Part shown: positions 24,737 to 32,732 of the stretch, one piece after another
Numbering within the stretch: the stretch's first letter is position 1
Layout of the letters: each line of letters begins with the position of its first letter
Assembly: GCA_903924405.1 (NCBI GenBank)
Contig: CAIYBH010000112.1
Coordinates: forward strand, 1-47,278
Source of the DNA: an uncultured Planctomycetaceae bacterium
GTDB lineage: Bacteria > Planctomycetota > Planctomycetia > Planctomycetales > Planctomycetaceae
Direction: 5' to 3'
Length of the DNA: 47,278 nt
Notes under the pieces: model-generated
Told to the model about the DNA's origin: nothing
The model's input: only the letters and a program-made list of their open reading frames with translations
Database searches by the model: none
Program-made: the position numbers and the translations under genes

Positions 24737-25363
24737 ATGCTGAAACCTCTGCTCGTTCTGGGCCTCGCCGGTGGATCCGGTTCAGGAAAAACCACACTCG
24801 CCGATCAATTGATGCAAGGCCCCTTCGGCCATCGGATCTGCCGATTGACACACGACGCCTACTATCGTGATTTCCAGTATCTGCCCAGACTTCCTGACGG
24901 ATCCGGCAACTGGGACCACCCGGAAGCTCTCGACAATTCCCTGTTTCTGCAGCACACCGCTCTGCTGAAATCCGGACAGTCTGTCCCATGCCCAATCTAT
25001 AACTTCGCGACACATCAACGGCAGTCTGACACCGTAACCATCCTCCCCAATCAGATCCTGCTCCTCGAAGGAATCCTGCTCCTCGCAATTCCGGAAATCC
25101 GCGATCAGCTGGATCTCAGAATCTACGTGGAGACACCCGCCGATCTGCGAGTTCTTCGAAGGACCATTCGTGATACGACCGAGCGTGGTCGGTCGCCACA
25201 ATCCGTGGCCGAGCAGTATCAGCAAACCGTCCGCCCCATGCACGAAACCTATGTGGAGCCCAGTCGCTATCACGCACACGTCTGGATCCCGTGGATCAGC
25301 CACAACCTCGCCGCCGTTGAACTGCTCAACGCCCGAATCGCTCAGGCGCTGGCAACCACCTGA
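24737..25363 (+). CDS. udk: Uridine kinase
   Basis: 208 residues of the uridine kinase/phosphoribulokinase family. Walker A 'LAGGSGSGKTTLADQL' is at about residues 10-25. 'LTHDAYYRD' (Asp for nucleoside binding), 'NWDHPEALDNSLF' and 'PIYNFATHQR' are the substrate loops, and 'QILLLEGILLLAIPEIRDQLDLRIYVETPADLRVLRRTIRD' is the Walker B and lid region. It phosphorylates uridine and cytidine in pyrimidine salvage. Length is normal. It starts about 220 bases from the divergent rhodanese gene and stands alone. Confidence 0.93.
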   Translation: MLKPLLVLGLAGGSGSGKTTLADQLMQGPFGHRICRLTHDAYYRDFQYLPRLPDGSGNWDHPEALDNSLFLQHTALLKSGQSVPCPIYNFATHQRQSDTVTILPNQILLLEGILLLAIPEIRDQLDLRIYVETPADLRVLRRTIRDTTERGRSPQSVAEQYQQTVRPMHETYVEPSRYHAHVWIPWISHNLAAVELLNARIAQALATT

Positions 25364-25456
25364 AACACATCACTCTCGGCGCAATTCGCTCACTGCCCCA
25401 CCGCAGACAACAATCAGACAGTCTCCTCAGAAACCGACCGCTGGCATCAACTCGCC

Positions 25457-28400
25457 TCACGGAACAAACGCAAACTCCGGAGAATTCAGCAGCACCCAGA
25501 TCACATCTTCCGCCGCCACCCTCCATTCCTCAGTCAACCGCCCCGATGGTGGATCACCAAGCCTCGCAGCCTCCTCCTGCTCCTGCTTCAGTCGCGTTGC
25601 TTCTGAATTCAGGTGATTGGACCAACTCACAGCGTTCCTGCGCACACTGAGCGGTTGTTTGACTGCCCCGGGCACCAACCGGCCGTCGAATCCGGGACGC
25701 AGTTCTTCCGCGAACAACCGCGTTTCATCGTCATTCGGTGAACGGGTCAGTATCCGCTGGAAAAAGTGCTCCACCAGCGATTCCGGCGACGCCGCCTCGA
25801 TGGCATTCTCGGTCACCACAGTATTGTCACTTAACTGCACCAGGCGATGCCCGGCATTGCCATTAGCCAGCGTCAGTGTCTGTAACACCGTCGCTTCAGT
25901 CTCGCGCTCCGTCAGAGAATGCGGCCGTGAGTCGCGCCAACCAAACACCGTCAACAAATCCACCAGACTCTGCGCCACCGGCAACGCAAGTGCCGGACGA
26001 TCCCGCTCGTTCGACAGAGAACACAGCTGCCACGCGCGTGTGGGAGTGCCAAGATTCAGGAACGACTCATCCGGTCTCCGACCCTCCGGATCCAGCGTCA
26101 GCATTTCCGAATCGAAGGACTTTCCTGCCGCAACGTACAGAGAGTCCACAAGCTGTTCCGCCGTCATTCGCCGGATGGTCATGGCCCCAAACGACTTGGC
26201 AATCGGTGCATCCGCCGGAGCAGACTCACGCTGCCACGCTCGCGTCTTCAGAATCAGCCTCGCCGTCGCTTTCAGATCGTAGCCGCTGGCCATGTGCTGC
26301 CGAGACAGTATGTCCAGCAATTCCGCATGCTCCGTGCCAACACCGTACCAGTCATCCGGATTCTGTACCAACCCCTGACCGAACAATCGTGTCCATAATC
26401 TGTTCACCACCACCTTTGCAAACTCAGATTCCGTCGGATGAGTCAGATGCAGCGCCAGTTGTTCGCGAGGATCATCAGGGTGCCTCAGAAGACGCTGCCA
26501 GATTTCCCCACGGGCTCGCCCTTCCGTTTCACCACCAAACGACCACGCAGGTGCAACAGTGGCCCCCGGCTCAAGACTCACGGTGATCAGTGACGACCGT
26601 TCACCATTCGGCCCCTTCGGCACGCTACTGGTCGCCGGAATTGTCAGGGGCGCCCTTTGCAGCAATGCCGCCATCGCAAACAACTGCTGCTGCGACACGT
26701 CATTGACTGGTGAATCATGACAGCGTGCACACTTCAGATTCTGCGCGCTGAACGCAGACATCAACACAATGGCTCGCTCAGCCATCGGCACATCGTTCTG
26801 CGAGGCCATCGCGAATCCCGATGGTCCGCCGCCCAGCCGACTGCCCCGCATCAGTATCAACTCCGTGGCAAACCGATCCATGGCCATGTTGTCCAGAACG
26901 GACTCATAAATCCACCAGCGGAAGGGGCCCGAATTGTTCAGCTCCGGCTTCAGGATTCCAGGATTCTCAGCCAGTACATCCTGCCAGTATGAGACCCAAT
27001 GGTCGGCCCAGCGTCGATCCGCCAGGTATCGCTCTATCGCCTGCTCACGACGAGTCTCTGCGGGTAACGCCAGAAACCAGTCCCGCTCCGAAACCGACGG
27101 AATCACTCCAACCGTGTTCAGCGACAGACGTCGCAGAAAGACCAGATCGTCCACCAGCGGCGACGCCGTAAATCCACGCGACTGCAACCCGGCTTCAATT
27201 CGACGATCGATCTCCTCCGGGGAAATCTCAGCCGCATCCATACCGACCAACGCACGCACCTCGGCATGACGCTGCTCCCACCACGCTGTCTCTTCAGCAC
27301 TTTTCTCGCGTCGATCACGAGCCTCGAGCGCCACCAGAAATTCCTCCTGACGGGCCACCAAACTACGCCAACTCCCCTCGTCCAGTCGATAAGCCGTGTC
27401 CGTGGGCGAAATCACCTCGAAGCCCGTCGCCGCCGACCCCATCGCCACCAGCGTTTCGCTGGCCTCAACCCGCATACTGCGGCCACCCACCAGGGATTCG
27501 AACTCCACAAGATGTCGCCCGGCAGACAACGGAACCTCGACCACCACCTCCTGATCACCCGCCGGAACCGGGTGCATTTCCGGATACAGCGGTGCTGGCG
27601 GTTCCGGCACTTCCTGATGACCATCCGAGGCATATGGCAGCGGTGTCAGCGTGGCCACTTCGGTCCCGTCAATCAACAGGCGACTTGCTGACCTCGCCCG
27701 GATCAGAAACTGAGTCGTCACCTCCGCTGTGCTGAGCTGCGTCCGCATGCGTAGCACCGAGGGACTGCTTCGATCGCCAATCACCCCACCGTTCACATAC
27801 TTTCGGGGAAGCCGCGTCAATGCCGCGGCAGGCTGCTGCCACTGCATCGTAATCCGCGTCCGCTCGCGATCCCACGGCTTCGACTGCCGCACGTTCTCAC
27901 GAATATCCACCAGGACCGCCCCTGACGGCAGATCCTGATCCGCCGTCTCCGGAATCGACTGCGTCCTCCGAGTCGTACGGTACAGCCCCCGAATATCCGC
28001 GTCTTTCAACTCACTCCGATAAACACTCAGATCGTCAATTGCCCCGCGAAAACTATTTCCCGAGTTTCCCCCCAGCGCTGAGCCTATCCAGACCTGATCA
28101 TCATCCACATGCGGCGGACGGTGAAATGTCTTGCCCCCCAGATCCCACGTCCCCTCAACAGGCTCTCCGTCGATCCACGCAACCGGAGCAACCTTGCTGC
28201 CAAATCGAAAGGACACCACCACGTGATGCCATTCTCCATCCACAGCAAAACCCACATCGGAATTCCAGCGATGCAGTTCACCGATCGTCACTTTCACGGA
28301 CTCCTGCCCGGATGAATCCACCACAGCCACAGTATCCGCGGATCGAAACAGAAAACTCACACGCGCTGTTCCGCCCATTCCACGCAGTCGCAACGCCCAG

Positions 28401-28837
28401 TTCTGATTCTCCGGCAGCATTCCAGCGCGCCCTGTTCGTCCCTTGCCAATCAGGTACACCTGCTGGCCCTCTTTCAGATCGGCAGTCCTGACCCACGCCG
28501 CAATCGCGATCGCATCGCCGTCAGCAAAATCCAGCACCGAGCTCCCCGCGTCCGAAATCTCCAGCCGCGACACGCCATCCAGAAGCAACGCGGTGTTGCC
28601 CTCTGCAAAACCCGGAAACTCCGGAGGACGTGGTCCCGCCACACTGGTCGTCGGAGCACCATGAAGACCCGATACCGACAATCCACCTGTCGATGATCGA
28701 AAATCAACCGCACTGAAATCCCATCCGAAAACCGGCGGCACGCCCTCCACAGGCAAGTCCGCACGCACCGCCTCATCTGCCCGAACAACGCCGCAAAACA
28801 CCAGAGCCAACAGCACAGGCAGATATTTCATGGACAT
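25457..28837 (-). CDS. Exported LamG - DUF1549 (PSCyt2) - DUF1553 (PSD1) protein
   Basis: 1126 residues. Signal peptide at 1-20 ('LLALVFCGVVRADE'). A LamG/concanavalin-like domain covers about 80-290 ('DGEWHHVVVSFRFGSKVAPVAWIDG'). A beta-rich segment, possibly PA14-like, spans about 300-470. DUF1549 (about 540-730) contains one heme-c-like CXXCH (Cys703, Cys706, His707, 'LKCARCHDSP'). DUF1553 (about 795-1120) has 'VVVNRLWTRLFGQGLVQNPDDW' and ends 'VLLNSPEFAFV'. The paralogue at 32733-34988 has an N-terminal heme-like domain where this one has LamG. These proteins are typical of planctomycetes; their function is unknown, with redox and carbohydrate-binding roles suggested by the domains. It is the last gene of the minus-strand block. 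Confidence 0.88.
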   Translation of the reverse strand: MSMKYLPVLLALVFCGVVRADEAVRADLPVEGVPPVFGWDFSAVDFRSSTGGLSVSGLHGAPTTSVAGPRPPEFPGFAEGNTALLLDGVSRLEISDAGSSVLDFADGDAIAIAAWVRTADLKEGQQVYLIGKGRTGRAGMLPENQNWALRLRGMGGTARVSFLFRSADTVAVVDSSGQESVKVTIGELHRWNSDVGFAVDGEWHHVVVSFRFGSKVAPVAWIDGEPVEGTWDLGGKTFHRPPHVDDDQVWIGSALGGNSGNSFRGAIDDLSVYRSELKDADIRGLYRTTRRTQSIPETADQDLPSGAVLVDIRENVRQSKPWDRERTRITMQWQQPAAALTRLPRKYVNGGVIGDRSSPSVLRMRTQLSTAEVTTQFLIRARSASRLLIDGTEVATLTPLPYASDGHQEVPEPPAPLYPEMHPVPAGDQEVVVEVPLSAGRHLVEFESLVGGRSMRVEASETLVAMGSAATGFEVISPTDTAYRLDEGSWRSLVARQEEFLVALEARDRREKSAEETAWWEQRHAEVRALVGMDAAEISPEEIDRRIEAGLQSRGFTASPLVDDLVFLRRLSLNTVGVIPSVSERDWFLALPAETRREQAIERYLADRRWADHWVSYWQDVLAENPGILKPELNNSGPFRWWIYESVLDNMAMDRFATELILMRGSRLGGGPSGFAMASQNDVPMAERAIVLMSAFSAQNLKCARCHDSPVNDVSQQQLFAMAALLQRAPLTIPATSSVPKGPNGERSSLITVSLEPGATVAPAWSFGGETEGRARGEIWQRLLRHPDDPREQLALHLTHPTESEFAKVVVNRLWTRLFGQGLVQNPDDWYGVGTEHAELLDILSRQHMASGYDLKATARLILKTRAWQRESAPADAPIAKSFGAMTIRRMTAEQLVDSLYVAAGKSFDSEMLTLDPEGRRPDESFLNLGTPTRAWQLCSLSNERDRPALALPVAQSLVDLLTVFGWRDSRPHSLTERETEATVLQTLTLANGNAGHRLVQLSDNTVVTENAIEAASPESLVEHFFQRILTRSPNDDETRLFAEELRPGFDGRLVPGAVKQPLSVRRNAVSWSNHLNSEATRLKQEQEEAARLGDPPSGRLTEEWRVAAEDVIWVLLNSPEFAFVP

Positions 28838-28982
28838 CGCTCTCTAAAGAAGTCTCATTCCGGCTTCTGCGTTTTAACTGCCTGTTCGTCGCTCGCTGTA
28901 ACACAGCGAAGCCCCCCCGGCAGCCACTCCCGAACCGCCTTACACAACACGCCCCGCGTCCTGGCAACCCAGCGCTGCTCCC

Positions 28983-30122
28983 TCATCCCGCAGAGGCATT
29001 CTTTCGAATCAGATCCTCAACGAACTTCAGACGCTGCCCCTGCTGATCCAGCTGTCGTCGCAATGAACGATGCACATCCGCCGTCGCTTTCTTCCCCGTC
29101 AACTCCTGATACACGGCATCAATATATCGATCCGGATCATTTCCCTGCTGTTCGTAGTATTCCGTACTGCTCAGCAACGCCGCCTGTATCTCTTCCGGCG
29201 TGCCACTGCGACTCAGTGTCCCCTCCCAGACCGATGCCTCCCGCGCATTCGGCTGACGCCCCAGATACTTTGAATACCACTGATTAATCAGAAGTGATGG
29301 CAGGATGGCGCCTGAACCAGGTCGACTACTCAACGCCATACGCACATTCGCGTTCACATTCCCCCCGGCAACGTTCACTTCCACCACCTGAGCATTCTGC
29401 AGAATCGTCTGGCCACGATCCGTCACCCGGGCCTGAACACCATACCGATGTCCGGAACGCAGCAGTGCCGGATCAAACTCCACCCGATAATTGACCGGGA
29501 ACTTACGTGGAACATCCATCCGCACTTCCGCGATTGAGACGTCATTCCACTGCGGCTTCGTAATGTCCAGAAGCCGCACAGTCAGCACCGCCGCTGAACT
29601 TACCAGATAGCGGTCCGTGGTGCTGATTTCACCCGTCACGCTGCGTAACGACGAGCTGAAAACCACCGGCACGTTGACCAGCTTTCCATCCCTGCTGTTT
29701 CGCACCAGCAGATTCACCCGGCCTCGACCATCCACACGTCGAGCCAACTCGTCCGCAATGTCGTACAACCGCCCCTCAACGATCCCCACCTGGTATCCCG
29801 CAACATTCACGATCACGTCGTTGGCTTCCAGCCCCGACCGCTGTGCCACCGAACCGGATTGAACCTGCGTAATCAACACTCCGGTGTCCGTGTTCCGCGA
29901 AAGTATTCCCAGCTTCCACGCACCCGCCGTCTGGCCTCCCGGAGCCACGTAACGTCCCTGAGCCTGCCCCGCCGAATTCCCCTCGGCACTCGCCGCGTCC
30001 CGATCCCGACTGCCCTGCCCCCAAACCAGCGAACTCACAGCCAGCCAGACGGCCATCGCCAGCCACGGCCTGCGAACCCGCCATACCAACCCGGGTACCA
30101 CACTCATGATTCCTGTCGCCAT
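28983..30122 (-). CDS. Exported PDZ - YbaY-like - DUF4214 protein
   Basis: 379 residues. Signal peptide at about 1-36 ('WLAVSSLVWGQG'). A PDZ-like domain lies at about 70-155 ('LGILSRNTDTGVLITQVQSGSVAQRSGLEANDVIV'). A segment at about 162-262 resembles YbaY ('AAVLTVRLLDIT', then 'FPVNYRVEFDPALLRSGHRYGVQARVTDRG'). A C-terminal region from about 277 resembles DUF4214 ('QWYSKYLGRQPNAREASVWEGTL', 'LLSSTEYY'). No protease domain is attached to the PDZ, so it probably scaffolds other exported proteins. It lies 39 bases after the PstS-like gene and 145 bases before the LamG gene, probably in one transcript. An ATG six codons in is an alternative start. Confidence 0.75.
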   Translation of the reverse strand: MATGIMSVVPGLVWRVRRPWLAMAVWLAVSSLVWGQGSRDRDAASAEGNSAGQAQGRYVAPGGQTAGAWKLGILSRNTDTGVLITQVQSGSVAQRSGLEANDVIVNVAGYQVGIVEGRLYDIADELARRVDGRGRVNLLVRNSRDGKLVNVPVVFSSSLRSVTGEISTTDRYLVSSAAVLTVRLLDITKPQWNDVSIAEVRMDVPRKFPVNYRVEFDPALLRSGHRYGVQARVTDRGQTILQNAQVVEVNVAGGNVNANVRMALSSRPGSGAILPSLLINQWYSKYLGRQPNAREASVWEGTLSRSGTPEEIQAALLSSTEYYEQQGNDPDRYIDAVYQELTGKKATADVHRSLRRQLDQQGQRLKFVEDLIRKNASAG

Positions 30123-30161
30123 TGTCTTTCCGACCTTTTGCAGAGGACCGCTTCAACCGAC

Positions 30162-31223
30162 TTAACGCTCCTGAGTCGCACCAGGCTGCTCCCGCTGAAC
30201 TCGCCACTCCGAACGATTCAATGGATAAAAACCATCCTTCACCACATCCTCCTGCCCCGATCGACTCAGCACATACGACAGAAACTCCTCCGTGACACCC
30301 CCTTCGGCATCTCCCGGCGATTTCACAGTCACCAGCGTCAATGGACGCAGCAGTGGGTAGCTGCGATCCACAATCTCTGCATCCACCGGCCGCCGCAATC
30401 TCAGATCTTCTCCTGCGATCGGCAACACCCGCACCGGTTCAAGGCCCCCGTGCGACAAACTCACAAAACCCAGCGCTCCACGCTCCGACGCCACACGCCG
30501 AATCACCTCGTCTCGCGTCTCAGCCTCCCGCAGAGGCCGCCCACCCACACCAGATCCCTGCAGAATCTGATCAATCCACGTACGAGTTCCATGCACCGCC
30601 CCCGGCCCCACAATCTCCAGCGGTACCTCAGCCCACTCTCCCGATAATCCCAGCCCTGACCACGCACTGATCTCATCAGCCCGCTCAGAACCGCCCAATA
30701 CCAGGCGACCACCGGAAACCGACAGCCCCTCAATCGGATTGTCGGGATGCACAATCACACCCAACGCGTCCCAGGCCACCGTGACTTGAGTCACCGTGCT
30801 GCCCAACTCACGCTCTATCCCAGCCTTCTCCTCATTGCTCAGCAGTCGGCTCAGCGCCACCAGCGACGCCTCACCCCGGGCCAGCGACGGCAAGGCCCCC
30901 TCCGACCCGCGACAGTCCAGCTCAAATTTCACACCAGGATGCAACTCCTGAAATCGATCCGCCCACAACGAGACCATCTGCTGCATGGTCTGAGACCCCG
31001 CAATACGCAATGCCCCCTGCACTTCGTCCCGCGGAACATAGGGGTCAGCCGCCACGGCCCCGCTAACCACCTCCGCTACCGCCACCGGAGACTCTTCCGT
31101 CTCCACCTTCGCCTCAACCGCAACCTCCTGACCACGGACCGCAGCCACATCGTTGGCCAGCACTCCAATCATCCCGGTGGCCAGCACACATCGCCACACA
31201 CGACCGTCAATTTCCAGCACCAT
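30162..31223 (-). CDS. PstS-like periplasmic binding protein without transporter genes
   Basis: 353 residues from the ATG at 31223, with GGAGG 8 bases upstream; 13 residues further up are excluded. After a signal-like N-terminus and an acidic Val/Glu-rich linker (about 28-60), a type 2 periplasmic binding fold begins with 'ALRIAGSQTMQQMVSLWADRFQELHPGVKFELDCRGSEGALPSL'. 'GEASLVALSRLLS' and 'GPGAVHGTRTWIDQIL' are the other ligand-side segments, and 'GALGFVSLSHGG' is usual in PstS-like proteins. The family binds phosphate or similar anions, but no pstC, pstA or pstB is present. It lies among exported planctomycete proteins, 61 bases after DUF1501, so it may act as a sensor or scavenger. Confidence 0.82.
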   Translation of the reverse strand: MVLEIDGRVWRCVLATGMIGVLANDVAAVRGQEVAVEAKVETEESPVAVAEVVSGAVAADPYVPRDEVQGALRIAGSQTMQQMVSLWADRFQELHPGVKFELDCRGSEGALPSLARGEASLVALSRLLSNEEKAGIERELGSTVTQVTVAWDALGVIVHPDNPIEGLSVSGGRLVLGGSERADEISAWSGLGLSGEWAEVPLEIVGPGAVHGTRTWIDQILQGSGVGGRPLREAETRDEVIRRVASERGALGFVSLSHGGLEPVRVLPIAGEDLRLRRPVDAEIVDRSYPLLRPLTLVTVKSPGDAEGGVTEEFLSYVLSRSGQEDVVKDGFYPLNRSEWRVQREQPGATQER

Positions 31224-31284
31224 TCCCCACCCCTCCAACCTCCGGACTTCCAACATCGCCACTCAGTCCCGCAACCACCATGCC

Positions 31285-32685
31285 TCAGCCGAAAATCTCC
31301 GTAATCGGTCTTCCGCGAGCGATCGGGAAGGGACGGTTCAGATTATCCCGTACCTCCTGCTGATGATCAATCCCCAGCGCATAATACATCGTCGCCGCCA
31401 AATCTCCCGTCGTCACCGGATCGCGATCCGGTACTGCCCCGTATTTGTCCGAAGCCCCATACACCGCCCCACCCTGAACACCACCCCCAGCCATCAGCAC
31501 CGTGTAACATTTCGGCCAGTGGTCCCGACTGATGTTCGCGTTGATCTTCGGCGTCCGACCAAACTCACCCATCCAGATCACCAGTGTCTGGTCCAGCAGT
31601 CCACGATCACTCAAGTCGTTGATCAGCACCGGTAACGTGTGGTCCGTCACCGGCAGATGCCACTCCGGAAGAATTTCGTACATCCGCGTGTTATCAAATC
31701 CATGAGTATCCCAGCCGCCGTCCGTTCGACTTCGCCCTCCAATACTGGGCGCAAAATAGACCGTCACAAACTTTACCCCATGCTCCACAAGTCTCCGCGC
31801 CAACAGACAACTCTGACCATAGGTCGTACGCCCATACGCCTCACGCAATACCTCCGGCTCCGACGACAGATCAAATGCCTCACGCACACGCGTCGAATTC
31901 AGCATCGACAACGCCCGGTCATAGTACGAATTCAATCCCACTGCCGCCGACGAATCCTCCAGAACACGCGATTGCTGATTGATCAGCCTCTGCAGACCTC
32001 GGCGATTCCCCAGCCGATCCAGCGAAATGTCCGACGGCAGGCTCAGTTGAGATAACCGGAACGCCCGATCATTCGGATCGTCCCTGAAGAATAACGGATC
32101 ATGCTGCTTCCCCAGAAAACTGGCACGCTGCCCCGGAGTCACCGAACCATCTGCAATCTGCCACGGAAAGGACACATAACTCGGCATGTCGCTGCGCCCG
32201 GGTGCCACAGCATCCACCACCGAGCCATAGCCGGGAAATAAATCCAGTGACTCCCGCAGACGCTGATCATCCACCGGCGGCTCTACGCCGGTCAATGCGG
32301 TGTAGCCCGCCGAATTGTGGTTATTCATCGTGTGATGCACCGTTCTCAACTGCGCGAAGCGATGCATCACTTTTGCCGTCTCCGGCAAATGCTCACACAC
32401 ATGCATCCCCGGCACTGACGTCGATATCGGCCGATATAAGGATCGATAACCGTCCGAAGCCCCCGGCTTCATGTCAAAGGTGTCCACATGGCTGGGACCA
32501 CCCCACTGAAACAGAAAAATCACCGACTTCGCACGCCCGGCGGAATGTCCCGGCCCCGATTGCTCTTCAGCCTGCAGCAACTTCGGCAACGTCAGCCCCA
32601 GCAGCCCTGCTCCACCCACACGCAGTATGTCCCGACGATGAAAGGCCGAAATCCCCGCCAGCATGCCCGCCTCACTGTCTTTCAT
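31285..32685 (-). CDS. DUF1501 protein with twin-arginine signal
   Basis: 466 residues from the ATG at 32685; a GTG at 32727 just after the preceding stop is an alternative. A Tat-type signal is seen: 'FHRRDILRVGGAGLLGLTLP' (Arg17, Arg18). The DUF1501 body has 'SVIFLFQWGGPSHVDTFDMKP', 'RTVHHTMNNHNSAGYTALTG', 'GGWDTHGFDNTRMYEILPE', 'LVIWMGEFGRTPKINANISRDHWP' and 'YALGIDHQQEVRDNLNRPFPI'. The family belongs to the alkaline-phosphatase/sulfatase fold group, and the Asp/His-rich motifs could bind metal; no substrate is known. It is nearly always found beside DUF1549/DUF1553 genes, as here, where that gene lies 47 bases upstream. Export in folded form through Tat fits a cofactor-containing enzyme. 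Confidence 0.92.
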   Translation of the reverse strand: MKDSEAGMLAGISAFHRRDILRVGGAGLLGLTLPKLLQAEEQSGPGHSAGRAKSVIFLFQWGGPSHVDTFDMKPGASDGYRSLYRPISTSVPGMHVCEHLPETAKVMHRFAQLRTVHHTMNNHNSAGYTALTGVEPPVDDQRLRESLDLFPGYGSVVDAVAPGRSDMPSYVSFPWQIADGSVTPGQRASFLGKQHDPLFFRDDPNDRAFRLSQLSLPSDISLDRLGNRRGLQRLINQQSRVLEDSSAAVGLNSYYDRALSMLNSTRVREAFDLSSEPEVLREAYGRTTYGQSCLLARRLVEHGVKFVTVYFAPSIGGRSRTDGGWDTHGFDNTRMYEILPEWHLPVTDHTLPVLINDLSDRGLLDQTLVIWMGEFGRTPKINANISRDHWPKCYTVLMAGGGVQGGAVYGASDKYGAVPDRDPVTTGDLAATMYYALGIDHQQEVRDNLNRPFPIARGRPITEIFG

Positions 32686-32732
32686 AACCACAATCCGCTC
32701 ACCAGCATCGCTACACGCCAACGCCACTCAAC

